A DNA stretch of 9,836 nt from Alphaproteobacteria bacterium (GCA_026984595.1 JALSRW010000419.1:1-9836); one strand, 5' to 3'. Shown: positions 1 through 8,254, counted from the stretch's first letter. Program-made: numbers and translations. The notes: generated from the letters alone by a model not told the origin.

Positions 1-685
1 CGTGCGCGATCGTGCCCTGTTCGGCACCGGCCAGCTCCCCAAGTTCGGCGAGGATCTGTTCCGCACCACCGCGGGACTGTGGCTGATTCCCACCGCCGAG
101 GTGCCGCTCACCAATCTGGTGGCCGGCGAGATCCTCGCCGAAGAGGAACTGCCGCTGCGGTTGACCGCGGGAACGCCCTGTTTCCGGGCCGAGGCCGGGG
201 CCGCCGGTCGCGATACCAAGGGCATGATCCGCCAGCACCAGTTCGAGAAGGTGGAGCTGGTCAGCATCACCACTCCCGAGCAGTCGGCCGCCGAGCACGA
301 GCGGATGACCGCCTGCGCCGAGAAGGTGCTGAAGGAGCTGGGCCTCGCCTACCGGGTGATGACCCTCTGCTCCGGCGATACCGGCTTCGCCGCCATGAAG
401 ACCTACGATCTCGAGGTCTGGCTGCCCGGCCAGGGCCGCTACCGGGAGATCTCGAGCTGCTCCAACTGCGGGGATTTCCAGGCCCGGCGCATGGCCGCCC
501 GCTATCGTCCGTCCGGGGAGAGGCGTACCCGCCATCTCCACACCCTGAACGGCTCCGGGGTGGCCGTGGGACGGGCGCTGATCGCGGTATTGGAGAACTT
601 CCAGGAAGCGGACGGCAGCGTAGTCCTTCCCGAGGTGCTGCGGCCCTACATGGGCGGCATCACCAGGCTCGAGCCCGATGACTGA
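1..685 (+). CDS. serS: Seryl-tRNA synthetase, C-terminal half (partial, runs off the left edge)
   Basis: Charges tRNA-Ser (and tRNA-Sec precursors) with serine in the cytoplasm. About 227 codons are visible, in the frame whose first complete codon is at position 2; the family is about 430 residues, so roughly the first 200, including the N-terminal coiled-coil tRNA-binding arm, lie outside the window. Class II synthetase landmarks in visible numbering: TAEVPLTN at 31-38 (serine-site TxE), motif 2 from FRAE (61-64) through TKGMIRQHQFEK (72-83), the conserved SSCSNCGDFQARR at 151-163, and motif 3 at 184-198 with GSGVAVGR, whose arginine contacts ATP. The protein ends normally just after a PYMGG segment, so this is the true C-terminus. 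Its stop codon overlaps the surE start (ATGACTGA), suggesting translational coupling. In related alphaproteobacteria tatABC often precedes serS, so Tat genes are expected to the left (inference). Confidence 0.97.
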   Translation, partial: VRDRALFGTGQLPKFGEDLFRTTAGLWLIPTAEVPLTNLVAGEILAEEELPLRLTAGTPCFRAEAGAAGRDTKGMIRQHQFEKVELVSITTPEQSAAEHERMTACAEKVLKELGLAYRVMTLCSGDTGFAAMKTYDLEVWLPGQGRYREISSCSNCGDFQARRMAARYRPSGERRTRHLHTLNGSGVAVGRALIAVLENFQEADGSVVLPEVLRPYMGGITRLEPDD

Positions 686-1475
686 GGCCGGCGAGGGTCC
701 GCTGCGCATTCTGGTCACCAACGACGACGGCATCCATGCGCCCGGCCTCAAGGTGCTGGAGAGCATCGCCCGCCGCCTGGCGGAGGATGTCTGGGTGGTG
801 GCACCGGAGACCAACCAGAGCGGCGCCAGCCATTCCCTGACCCTGAGCCGGCCGCTGCGGATCCGCCGGGTCTCGAAGCGCCATTTCGCGGTCGACGGCA
901 CCCCCACCGACTGCGTGCTGCTGGCACTGCAGCGGATCGTCGAGGGGCCGGTGACGCTACTGCTCTCGGGTGTCAACCAGGGCAGCAATCTCGGCGAGGA
1001 CGTGACCTATTCGGGCACCGTCGCGGCCGCCATGGAAGCCACGGTCCTGGGGGTGCCGGCGATCGCCATCTCCCAGGCCTGCCGCAACGGCCATCCGGTC
1101 AAATGGCGCACCGCGGAAACCCACGCTCCCGGCATCCTCCGTCGGCTGTGGGCGGTCTCCTGGCCCGAAGGGGTACTCATCAACATCAACTTTCCCGATC
1201 GGCTGGCGCAGTCCGTCAGAGGCGTGCGGGTCACCCGGCAGGGCAAGCACAAGGTCGGTGACGCCCTGGTCGAGCGCATCGATCCGCGCGGCCAGCCCTA
1301 TTATTGGATCGGCGCTCTGCGCCGCGAGGAGGAATGGCCGGAGGGCACCGATCTCGCCGCCATAGCCAGTGGTTACATTTCGATCACGCCGGTGCATCTG
1401 GACCTCACCCATCATCAGAGTCTGACGTTCCTTCGCAAGATGTTCCAAGACGACACCGAGAGCGACCGCCATTGA
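678..1475 (+). CDS. surE: 5'/3'-nucleotidase SurE
   Basis: Divalent-metal-dependent nucleoside 5'/3'-monophosphate phosphatase of the SurE family, cytoplasmic, linked to stress and stationary-phase survival. The 265-residue length fits the family (E. coli 253). Family metal-binding positions are present: the NDDG motif at residues 15-18 (Asp16, Asp17), Ser48 in PETNQSGASHS, and Asn100 in SGVNQGSNLG; GTPTDC (74-79) and YSGTVAAAMEA (111-121) are also typical. The ATG at 678 is chosen because the ILVTNDDG strand follows directly and the start overlaps the serS stop by 8 nt; there is no obvious Shine-Dalgarno, consistent with coupling to serS translation. In many proteobacteria pcm (protein-L-isoaspartate methyltransferase) follows surE, but here the next gene is the LysM/M23 lipoprotein. 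Confidence 0.97.
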   Translation: MTEAGEGPLRILVTNDDGIHAPGLKVLESIARRLAEDVWVVAPETNQSGASHSLTLSRPLRIRRVSKRHFAVDGTPTDCVLLALQRIVEGPVTLLLSGVNQGSNLGEDVTYSGTVAAAMEATVLGVPAIAISQACRNGHPVKWRTAETHAPGILRRLWAVSWPEGVLININFPDRLAQSVRGVRVTRQGKHKVGDALVERIDPRGQPYYWIGALRREEEWPEGTDLAAIASGYISITPVHLDLTHHQSLTFLRKMFQDDTESDRH

Positions 1476-1487
1476 TGTGATACATCA
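1473..1487 (+). terminator. Small inverted repeat on the surE stop codon, possible weak terminator or operator
   Basis: TGATGT (1473-1478) and ACATCA (1482-1487) are perfect reverse complements with a 3-nt loop; the first TGA is the surE stop. An overlapping alternative pairs GTGAT (1477-1481) with ATCAC (1484-1488). It sits in a locally AT-rich patch and is followed by CTTTAAG rather than a run of T. It could mark the end of the serS-surE transcript or be a regulator half-site pair; the sequence does not decide. Confidence 0.3.
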
Positions 1488-1497
1488 CTTTAAGTCG

Positions 1498-1553
1498 ATC
1501 ACCAATGGCGCGAAAGGCTTTACTGGGAACGATTGGGCTTGATGCACCCAATC
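1498..1553 (+). promoter_or_regulatory. Mutually exclusive inverted repeats in the leader of the LysM/M23 gene
   Basis: GATTGGG (1531-1537) and CCCAATC (1547-1553) form a perfect 7-bp stem with a 9-nt loop. The same central block can instead pair upstream: CCAAT (1502-1506) with ATTGG (1532-1536), and ATCA (1498-1501) with TGAT (1540-1543), leaving a 3-nt bulge at 1537-1539. The two structures exclude each other, which is the geometry of an attenuator or translation switch, but there is no U-tract directly after the second hairpin, so the role is unproven. The ends lie 21 nt before the chosen start at 1575. No convincing -35/-10 pair was found in the surE-lipoprotein gap. Confidence 0.3.
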
Positions 1554-1574
1554 TCGGGGTGTTATTTCTTGGAC

Positions 1575-2381
1575 ATGAGCTGCGTGCGTGATTCCTTGCG
1601 TTGGTTCTTCCTGGCGGGCCTCACCTTCCTCACCGCCTGCACGAGCTACGAGCCCGTGTCCTGGAGCGAGGGACGGCGTGTTTCCCCCCTGCGGACCGCG
1701 TTGCCGGCACGCACCGCCGCCGACCGCTACGTGGTGATGCCCGGCGATACGCTCAGCGAACTGGCGTTGCGGTTCGGCCTGCCGATGGCCGAACTGGCGC
1801 GGCGCAACGGTCTGCGCCCTCCGTATCGGATCTATGTCGGGCAGGTGCTGCGCATCGGCAATCGCGAGCGCCGGGTGGTCGACGGTCTTCCGCCGCGGCG
1901 GACGGTCGCCGCCCCGGCCGAGGAACTGGCCCTCGCGCGCACCCGCAAGGCCGCGCAGACCGAGCCGCCGCCGTTGTCCGGCAAGGGCTTTCTGTGGCCG
2001 GTACAGGGCAAGCTGATCGATACCTTCGGTGCCAAGGCGGACGGAAGGCGCAACGACGGCATCAACATCGCCGCCGGTGCCGGTACCCCGGTGCGGGCGG
2101 TGGAGAACGGCATCGTGGTCTATGCCGGCAGCGCCGTTCCCGCCTTCGGCAGGATGCTCATCATCCGCCATGCCGGCGGCTATCTTTCGACCTACGCGCA
2201 CAACGAGGCGCTGCTGGTGACGGTGGGCGACCGGGTGCGGCGCGGCCAGGTGATCGCCAGGGTAGGGGCCACGGGAAGCGTCTCCCGCCCGCAACTCCAT
2301 TTTCAGCTTCGGGCCGGTCGCGATCCGGTGGATCCGCGGAAGTTTCTGGGACGCGAAACCGAGCTCGCGCGTTCCCGATAG
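1575..2381 (+). CDS. LysM / degenerate M23 lipoprotein, NlpD/EnvC-like murein hydrolase activator
   Basis: Predicted outer-membrane lipoprotein that binds peptidoglycan and probably activates cell-division amidases, as NlpD does for AmiC in E. coli (role inferred). With the ATG at 1575 the 268-residue product has a textbook lipoprotein signal: basic n-region, hydrophobic WFFLAGLTFL (10-19) and lipobox LTAC with Cys22. In-frame upstream starts (TTG 1533, ATG 1542) would bury this signal, so they are disfavoured. A LysM domain spans about 51-95 (YVVMPGDTLSELALRFG), followed by a Pro/Ala/Arg-rich linker and a LytM/M23 domain from about 141 (WPVQGKLIDTFG) to the end. Key M23 residues are changed: the zinc His and Asp positions are Asn160 and Asn164 (NDGINIAA), and the first His of HxH is Gln240 (QLH); His209 (YAHN) and His242 remain. 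The domain is therefore probably non-catalytic. Its 3' end overlaps the convergent DUF815 gene by 79 nt. nlpD is a plausible but unproven symbol. Confidence 0.9.
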   Translation: MSCVRDSLRWFFLAGLTFLTACTSYEPVSWSEGRRVSPLRTALPARTAADRYVVMPGDTLSELALRFGLPMAELARRNGLRPPYRIYVGQVLRIGNRERRVVDGLPPRRTVAAPAEELALARTRKAAQTEPPPLSGKGFLWPVQGKLIDTFGAKADGRRNDGINIAAGAGTPVRAVENGIVVYAGSAVPAFGRMLIIRHAGGYLSTYAHNEALLVTVGDRVRRGQVIARVGATGSVSRPQLHFQLRAGRDPVDPRKFLGRETELARSR

Positions 2382-3250
2382 GATCGGGAGGCGGCTTCGA
2401 GCCTGCGGCCGAGGCGCCCGGCCAGATCCTGGATGAACTGCCAGGCCACCCGGCCCGAGCGGGCGCCGCGGGTGGTGGCCCATTCCAGAGCCTGCCGATG
2501 CAGGCTTTCGCCGTCGATGTCGAGGCCGAAATGGCGGGCGTAACGCTCGACCATCGCCAGATAGGTCTGCTGGTCGCAGGGATGAAACCCCAGCCACAGG
2601 CCGAACCGGTCGGACAGCGAGACCTTTTCTTCCACCGCCTCGCCCGGATGGATGGCGCTGCTGCGCTCGTTCTCGATCATCTGCCGCGGCATCAGATGGC
2701 GGCGGTTGGAGGTGGCATAGAACAGTACATTGGGCGGCCGGCCCTCGAGCCCCCCCTCGAGCACCGCCTTCAGCGACTTGTAGGAGGTCTCGCCGGCATC
2801 GAAGCTGAGATCGTCGCAGAACAGCAGACAGCGCCGCTCCTGCCGGGCCAGCAGCTGCAGCAGCCGCGGCAGGTGCTCGATCTCCTCGCGATGGATCTCG
2901 ATGAGTGCCAGCGCCCGCGGCGTCTCCTCGAGCACCGCCCGGTGCACGGCCTTGACCAGGCTGCTCTTGCCCATGCCCCGCGCCCCCCAGAGCAGCGCAT
3001 TGTTGGCGGGGAGCCCGCGGGCGAAGCGCTTGGTGTTGTCGAGCAGGATGTCGGTCACCCGGTCGATGCCGCAGAGCAGTTCGAGGGGCAGGGCGGCCAC
3101 TTCGGGCACCGGTCGCAGACGGCCGCTCGTGGATTCGAAGACGAAGGCATCGGCCGCCTCCAGATCGACCGCCGGCAGCGGCGGCGGCGCCAGCCGCTCC
3201 AGCGCTGCGGCGATCCGCTCCAGGAGATCGGCGCGGGGAAGGTCCTGCAT
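2303..3250 (-). CDS. DUF815-family AAA+ ATPase
   Basis: Cytoplasmic P-loop ATPase of the DUF815 family; its biological role is not established. The product is 315 residues from the ATG at 3248-3250; a 26-codon in-frame extension beginning with TTG at 3328 is unlikely because it is Arg/Pro-rich and family similarity begins near MQDLPRADLL. Visible motifs: Walker A GARGMGKSS (89-97), Walker B LLFCDDLSF (142-150, acidic pair Asp146-Asp147), sensor 1 in LFYATSNRRH (176-185), an arginine-finger-like SLSDRFGLWLGF (211-222), and a C-terminal SGRVAWQFIQDL (265-276) as the lid/sensor 2 region. The last ~25 residues are Arg/Ser/Pro-rich and lie wholly over the tail of the lipoprotein gene, so they look like read-through rather than domain. 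It is transcribed away from yajC. A weak promoter may be TTGCCG (3323-3328 complement) with TAGGTT (3301-3306 complement), 16-nt spacer. Confidence 0.9.
   Translation of the reverse strand: MQDLPRADLLERIAAALERLAPPPLPAVDLEAADAFVFESTSGRLRPVPEVAALPLELLCGIDRVTDILLDNTKRFARGLPANNALLWGARGMGKSSLVKAVHRAVLEETPRALALIEIHREEIEHLPRLLQLLARQERRCLLFCDDLSFDAGETSYKSLKAVLEGGLEGRPPNVLFYATSNRRHLMPRQMIENERSSAIHPGEAVEEKVSLSDRFGLWLGFHPCDQQTYLAMVERYARHFGLDIDGESLHRQALEWATTRGARSGRVAWQFIQDLAGRLGRRLEAASRSYRERASSVSRPRNFRGSTGSRPARS
2373..2389. terminator. Hairpin over the lipoprotein stop codon, candidate terminator
   Basis: TCCCGAT (2373-2379) and ATCGGGA (2383-2389) form a perfect 7-bp stem with a 3-nt loop; the TAG stop (2379-2381) spans the stem-loop junction. 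There is no T-run on either side, so it is not a canonical intrinsic terminator. It could still slow polymerase or protect the 3' end of the plus-strand mRNA. On the minus strand it lies inside the DUF815 reading frame. Confidence 0.4.
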
Positions 3251-3359
3251 GGGCTGTGCATCATCCGGCCTTGTGCGGCGCTGCGGCCGCGAGCGCCACG
3301 AACCTAGCAGCGGAGCCGGCCACGGCAAGAGGGTGACCGCCCCCGCGACCTTGTACCGA

Positions 3360-3387
3360 TTGCAATCCGGGCGAAGAAGGCTATAGT
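3360..3387 (+). promoter_or_regulatory. Sigma-70-type promoter of the yajC-secD-secF operon
   Basis: TTGCAA at 3360-3365 and TATAGT at 3382-3387 are separated by 16 nt. The -10 matches TATAAT at 5 of 6 positions and the -35 matches TTGACA at 4 of 6. Transcription would begin near 3394, leaving a leader of about 34 nt before yajC. It is the only strong promoter-like element in the 177-nt gap (3251-3427) between the DUF815 gene and yajC. Predicted by eye only. Confidence 0.6.
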
Positions 3388-3427
3388 CCGGCGCCGGTTC
3401 GAGGCCTCACCACTTTCGAGGAACATG

Positions 3428-3826
3428 ATGTGGATTTCCCCGGCCTATGCGCAGGCGGCGGGCGGGCAGGGAGGCGATTTCTTCGTCACTCTCCTGCCGC
3501 TGATCCTGATCTTCGTGGTGTTCTGGCTCCTGCTGATCCGTCCCCAGCAGCGCAAGGTCAAGGAACATCAGCAGATGATCCAGAATCTGAAGAAGGGGGA
3601 CATGGTTGTCACCGGCGGCGGCATCGTCGGGAAGATCGTCAAGGTCGATGCCGGCGACAATCTGCTGCTGCTTGAGATCGCCCCCAACGTACAGGTACGG
3701 GTGGTCCGCCACACGGTCGCCGAGCTGCTGACCAAGCCCAAGCCCGCCAACCAGAACCGGTCGCAGCAGCAGGGCGACCAGGCGGGTTCCGGCGGTCTCC
3801 TCGGCAAACTGTTTCCCAGGAAGTAG
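3428..3826 (+). CDS. yajC: Sec translocon accessory subunit YajC
   Basis: Small inner-membrane protein that associates with SecDF in the holo-translocon and assists protein export and membrane insertion. The product is 132 residues: a short N-terminus MWISPAYAQA typical of alphaproteobacterial YajC, one membrane span at about 18-37 (FFVTLLPLILIFVVFWLLLI), then the family signature RPQQRKVKEHQQM (38-50) and GDMVVTGGGIVGKI (57-70), ending in a Gln/Asn/Gly-rich tail with a basic end. Two adjacent ATGs occur (3425 and 3428). GAGGA at 3418-3422 is only 2 nt from the first but 5 nt from the second, so 3428 is preferred; using 3425 would add one Met. It is the first gene of the operon, 9 nt before secD. 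Confidence 0.96.
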   Translation: MWISPAYAQAAGGQGGDFFVTLLPLILIFVVFWLLLIRPQQRKVKEHQQMIQNLKKGDMVVTGGGIVGKIVKVDAGDNLLLLEIAPNVQVRVVRHTVAELLTKPKPANQNRSQQQGDQAGSGGLLGKLFPRK

Positions 3827-3835
3827 CCGGCTGTC

Positions 3836-5440
<1,605 letters not shown>

Positions 5441-5453
5441 GAGGGCTCACGCG

Positions 5454-6392
5454 ATGCGCCGTTTTCGGCTGATCCCGGACAAAACCGCCATCGGTTTCAT
5501 GAGGCACCGGGTGGTGTGCCTGTGGGGATCGATCGTGGTCATCGTTCTGTCGATGATCGCGGTGGCCATCCTCGGGCTCAATTTCGGCATCGATTTCCGT
5601 GGCGGCACGCTCCTGGAGGTGCGCATGCCCGGGCCCGCGGATCTGGCGCGGATGCGCACATCCCTGGGGGATCTCGGCCTCGGCCAGGTGCAACTCCAGA
5701 CCTTCGGCGACGAGCGCGAGGTGCTGATCCGCATCGAACGCCAGGAAGGGGATGCCGCCCAGCAGCAGAAGGCGATCGAGCTGGTCAAGCAGCGGCTGGT
5801 ACAGGAGTTCGGCGAGAAGGTGGAGTTTCGCCGTGCCGAATATGTCGGCCCCAAGGTCAGCGAGGAGCTGCTCAGGAACGGTATCCTGGCGGTGCTGCTG
5901 GCCGTCGGCCTCGTGCTGGTCTACATCTGGTTCCGTTTCGAATGGCAGTTCGGGGCGGGCGCCGTGTTCGCCCTCCTCCACGATGTGGCGACCACCATCG
6001 GGGTGTTCGCCATTCTCGGTCTGGAGTTCAACCTGTCGACGGTGGCGGCGATCCTGACCATCGTCGGCTATTCTCTCAACGATACCGTGGTGGTGTACGA
6101 CCGCATCCGCGAGAATCTGCGGCGCTACAAGACTCTGAAGCTCGAGGAGGTGATCGATCGCAGCCTCAACGAGACCCTTTCGCGGACCCTGATGACCTCG
6201 CTGACCACGCTGCTGGCACTGTTCGCCCTGTTCTTCTTCGGCGGCGCGGTGATCCGCGACTTCACCTTCGCCATGATCTGGGGCGTGGTGGCCGGCACCT
6301 ATTCGAGCATCTACATCGCCGCGCCGATCCTGATATATTTCAATCTGCGCGCGGTTCTGGCGAAGGAGGGCGCCGCAGCCGCGACACCCTGA
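5454..6392 (+). CDS. secF: Protein translocase subunit SecF
   Basis: Partner of SecD in the SecDF export motor, with six membrane spans. The product is 312 residues, the usual length. Landmarks: first span at about 21-42, the D1 signature GIDFRGGT at 45-52, a short periplasmic P4 domain (about 55-130), YVGPKVSEEL at 130-139 just before the second span, and the D4/D5 region ILTIVGYSLNDTVVVYDR at 200-217 with Asp210 and Asp216, then RIRENL and the conserved SLNETLSRTLMTSLTTLLA (237-255). The ATG at 5454 is supported by GAGAGGG just after the secD stop, about 8 nt upstream. SecD and SecF are separate genes here, not fused. The next gene starts 8 nt after the stop. Confidence 0.98.
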   Translation: MRRFRLIPDKTAIGFMRHRVVCLWGSIVVIVLSMIAVAILGLNFGIDFRGGTLLEVRMPGPADLARMRTSLGDLGLGQVQLQTFGDEREVLIRIERQEGDAAQQQKAIELVKQRLVQEFGEKVEFRRAEYVGPKVSEELLRNGILAVLLAVGLVLVYIWFRFEWQFGAGAVFALLHDVATTIGVFAILGLEFNLSTVAAILTIVGYSLNDTVVVYDRIRENLRRYKTLKLEEVIDRSLNETLSRTLMTSLTTLLALFALFFFGGAVIRDFTFAMIWGVVAGTYSSIYIAAPILIYFNLRAVLAKEGAAAATP

Positions 6393-6400
6393 GGGCGAAA

Positions 6401-6799
6401 ATGCATCTGGTAGGCGTTTCACGACCTCCCGAGCAGCAGGAAATCCAGAGCTACCGGCCCGGCGGTTTCACCGTTTCCGGGCGCCGGCTGCGGGGATCGG
6501 TCATGGTCTTCGCGGAGCGTGTCGAGGGCTGGGAGGTGACCGACGCCGCCGCGCTGCAGGCTCGGCATCTCGAGCGGTTCCGCGCTTGCGACCCGCCGCT
6601 CGATCTGCTGCTCCTGGGGCTGGGCGCCCGGTTCCTGGTGCCCGATGCGGCGGTGTTGCGAAGCCTCGCCGAGTGGCGCCTGAGCTACGAGCTGATGACC
6701 ACCCCCGCCGCCTGTCGCACCTTCAATCTGCTGCTGGCCGAGGGGCGCAGGGTGGCGGCCGCGCTGATCGCCCTGCCGGAGACCGGCGAGCCCGGCTGA
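6401..6799 (+). CDS. Mth938-domain (DUF498) protein, NDUFAF3-like
   Basis: 132-residue protein of the Mth938/DUF498 family, which includes the mitochondrial complex I assembly factor NDUFAF3. Family features are the early IQSYRPGGFTVSGRRLRGS (15-33), a hydrophobic LDLLLLGLGARFLVP core (67-81) and AACRTFNLLLAEGRRVAAALI (103-123). It has no signal peptide or membrane span, so it is cytosolic or peripheral. The ATG at 6401 has GAGGG 5 nt upstream, overlapping the secF stop, and it is the fourth gene of the yajC-secD-secF operon. Its place beside SecDF and near an NDUFAF6-like gene fits a role in membrane-protein or complex I assembly, but the bacterial function is inferred from the eukaryotic homologue. 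The reading frame is open far upstream inside secF; that extension is a shadow. Confidence 0.9.
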   Translation: MHLVGVSRPPEQQEIQSYRPGGFTVSGRRLRGSVMVFAERVEGWEVTDAAALQARHLERFRACDPPLDLLLLGLGARFLVPDAAVLRSLAEWRLSYELMTTPAACRTFNLLLAEGRRVAAALIALPETGEPG

Positions 6800-6822
6800 C
6801 GGGCGACCGCCCGCCTGCCGGG
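6791..6822. terminator. Bidirectional hairpin between convergent Mth938-like and traT genes
   Basis: A symmetrical hairpin is centred on the gap between the converging genes: CCCGGC (6791-6796) pairs with GCCGGG (6817-6822); inside it CGGGC (6800-6804) pairs with GCCCG (6809-6813) around a GACC loop. The unpaired internal loop is TGA/CCT, and the TGA is the stop codon of the upstream gene. It is very GC-rich and lacks a T-run on either strand, so it is a structure-only terminator candidate. Confidence 0.5.
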
Positions 6823-6828
6823 GATCGC

Positions 6829-7584
6829 CTAGAGCATGTTCGACATCACCTGGGTCATGCGTTCGACCAGCACCGGGGCCGCCTCCTCGTAGGTGAGATT
6901 GGCCTTGTTGGCGGTGCCGACGATGCGTGTGCGGTAGCGCTTCCACTCGGTGGTGGTGCTGCTCGACTGGGAAATCGAGCCACTGCTTCCCTGCGGCAGG
7001 TTCGCGGCCTCGCTCTGGCTCACCAGCTCGCCATCGCGTGTCCGCTCGGAGATCTGCACATCGGTGATCACGGTATAGGTGACGTCCTGCACCGAGGCAT
7101 TGGCGACACTGGCGATGGCGGCCCCGGCCAGTGCCCCGCCCAGGGTCAGCAGGGTGTCGTTGCCCCCCGCTTTGCCGAGCCCGTAACCGATCGCGGCGCC
7201 CGCCGCGGCACCGCCGACGGCACCGCCGAAGCCGCCGCCGAGAGCCTTCTCGGCGGCGGATTTGGAGGTGCGGCCCACCTGCAGGACGTTGGCCTGGATG
7301 ATGATGTTGGCGACATCGGGATCATCCACCACCCGGTAGCCGCGCGCCGAGAGACTCTGGCGCACGGCGGCGGCCAGATCGAAATCCGGCCGGTCGGAGC
7401 TGTTGCGGACCTCGACATAGACGGTGCGGGCCCGGGGTGGCAGCGGGTCGAGGAAGATCGAGTCGCTCATCTTCACCTGCACATCGAGATCCTTCTTCTC
7501 GATCGAGGTGGTGACGGCGGCACAACTGCCCAGAAACAGGATCATGAGGACGACGCTGCCAACGCGTCTGAGGCCGAAAGGCAT
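6829..7584 (-). CDS. traT: TraT-family complement-resistance / surface-exclusion lipoprotein
   Basis: 251-residue outer-membrane lipoprotein of the TraT family. On F-type plasmids TraT blocks mating with cells carrying the same plasmid and confers serum resistance; here it is chromosomal with no conjugation genes in view, so its role is unknown. The start (ATG complement of 7582-7584) is fixed by GAGGAG 8 nt upstream and by a lipoprotein signal with hydrophobic VVLMILFLGS and lipobox LGSC, Cys21. Family signatures: CAAVTTSIEKKDLDVQ (21-36), MSDSIFLDPLPP (39-50), ANIIIQANVLQVG (92-104), a glycine-zipper hydrophobic segment at about 116-160, VQDVTYTVITDVQISER (165-181) and TTEWKRYRTRIVGTANKANL (211-230). 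It lies 64 nt after sodB on the same strand and may be co-transcribed with it. Confidence 0.9.
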   Translation of the reverse strand: MPFGLRRVGSVVLMILFLGSCAAVTTSIEKKDLDVQVKMSDSIFLDPLPPRARTVYVEVRNSSDRPDFDLAAAVRQSLSARGYRVVDDPDVANIIIQANVLQVGRTSKSAAEKALGGGFGGAVGGAAAGAAIGYGLGKAGGNDTLLTLGGALAGAAIASVANASVQDVTYTVITDVQISERTRDGELVSQSEAANLPQGSSGSISQSSSTTTEWKRYRTRIVGTANKANLTYEEAAPVLVERMTQVMSNML

Positions 7585-7618
7585 GGATCGCTCTCCTCGC
7601 AGCCGCGGCATCGAGATC

Positions 7619-7630
7619 ACCCCCGGGGGT
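7619..7630. repeat. Perfect 12-bp palindrome in the sodB-traT gap
   Basis: ACCCCCGGGGGT is its own reverse complement and sits about midway in the 64-nt gap between the sodB stop and the traT start. GACC/GGTC arms with a 4-nt loop (7639-7650) lie beside it on the sodB stop. It could be part of a weak intergenic terminator on the minus strand or a binding site; in DNA this GC-rich it may also be chance. Confidence 0.3.
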
Positions 7631-7648
7631 CCCGCACCGACCACCGGG

Positions 7649-8254
7649 TCAGGCCAGCGCCTTGTGCAGCTCCTCCTCGACCACCTCCCAATTGACCAGG
7701 TGGTTGAGGAAGGCGGCCACATATTCCGGGCGCCGGTTCTGGTAATCCAGATAATAGGCATGTTCCCAGACGTCGATACCCAGGATCGGCACCATGCCAT
7801 GGACGATCGGGTTGACCCCGTTCGGCGTCTTCAGGACCTTGAGCTCGTCGCCGTCCACGGCCAGCCAGCTCCAGCCGGAGCCGAACACGGTCACCGCCGC
7901 TTCCTTGAACTTCTCCCGGAAGCTCTCGAAGGAGCCGAAAGCATCCTCGATGCGGCGCTGGAGCTCGCCGCCGGGGGCACCGCCGCCACCCTTTTTCATC
8001 ACCCGCCAGAACAGGGTGTGATTCCAATGCTGACCGGCATTGTTGAAGATCCCCTCCTTGGCGGGATCCTGCCAGCAGGTGGCGATGATGTCCTCGAGGC
8101 TCTTGCCCTCGAGGTCGGTGCCCTCGATCAGGTTGTTGAGATTGGTGACATAGGCCTGATGGTGCTTGTCGTGGTGCAGATGCATGGTCTGCGAGGAAAT
8201 ATAGGGTTCGAGTGCGTCGTAGGCGTAGGGCAGATCGGGCAGTTCGAACGGCAT
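7649..8254 (-). CDS. sodB: Superoxide dismutase, iron type
   Basis: Converts superoxide to oxygen and hydrogen peroxide. The product is 201 residues, without signal peptide, so cytoplasmic. The four metal ligands are visible: His27 (in MHLHHDKHH), His79 (in QHWNHTLFW), and Asp161 and His165 (in DVWEHAYYLDY). Gln75, immediately before HWNH, matches the outer-sphere glutamine of Fe-SODs, and the NGVNP stretch (145-149) lacks the glutamine used by Mn-SODs, so iron (possibly cambialistic) is favoured. The ATG (complement of 8252-8254) has GAGG 5 nt upstream; an in-frame extension to 8332 has no family similarity. sodB and traT run on the minus strand between two plus-strand genes homologous to complex I assembly factors. 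The symbol follows the Fe-SOD assignment. Confidence 0.96.
   Translation of the reverse strand: MPFELPDLPYAYDALEPYISSQTMHLHHDKHHQAYVTNLNNLIEGTDLEGKSLEDIIATCWQDPAKEGIFNNAGQHWNHTLFWRVMKKGGGGAPGGELQRRIEDAFGSFESFREKFKEAAVTVFGSGWSWLAVDGDELKVLKTPNGVNPIVHGMVPILGIDVWEHAYYLDYQNRRPEYVAAFLNHLVNWEVVEEELHKALA

Noticed and set aside
1472..1488. FNR- or CRP-type operator
   Set aside because: Half-sites resemble TTGAT/ATCAC or TGTGA/TCACT, but spacing is wrong (7 or 2 nt instead of 4 for FNR; 4 instead of 6 for CRP).
1485..2597. Long minus-strand reading frame antisense to the LysM/M23 gene
   Set aside because: Low-complexity Arg/Gly/His/Gln-rich product without family motifs; the plus strand holds a clear lipobox, LysM and M23 domain. 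Typical antisense opening in GC-rich DNA.
6586..7695. 369-codon plus-strand frame across traT
   Set aside because: Antisense to the lipobox- and TraT-motif-bearing minus-strand gene; Gly/His/Asp-rich.
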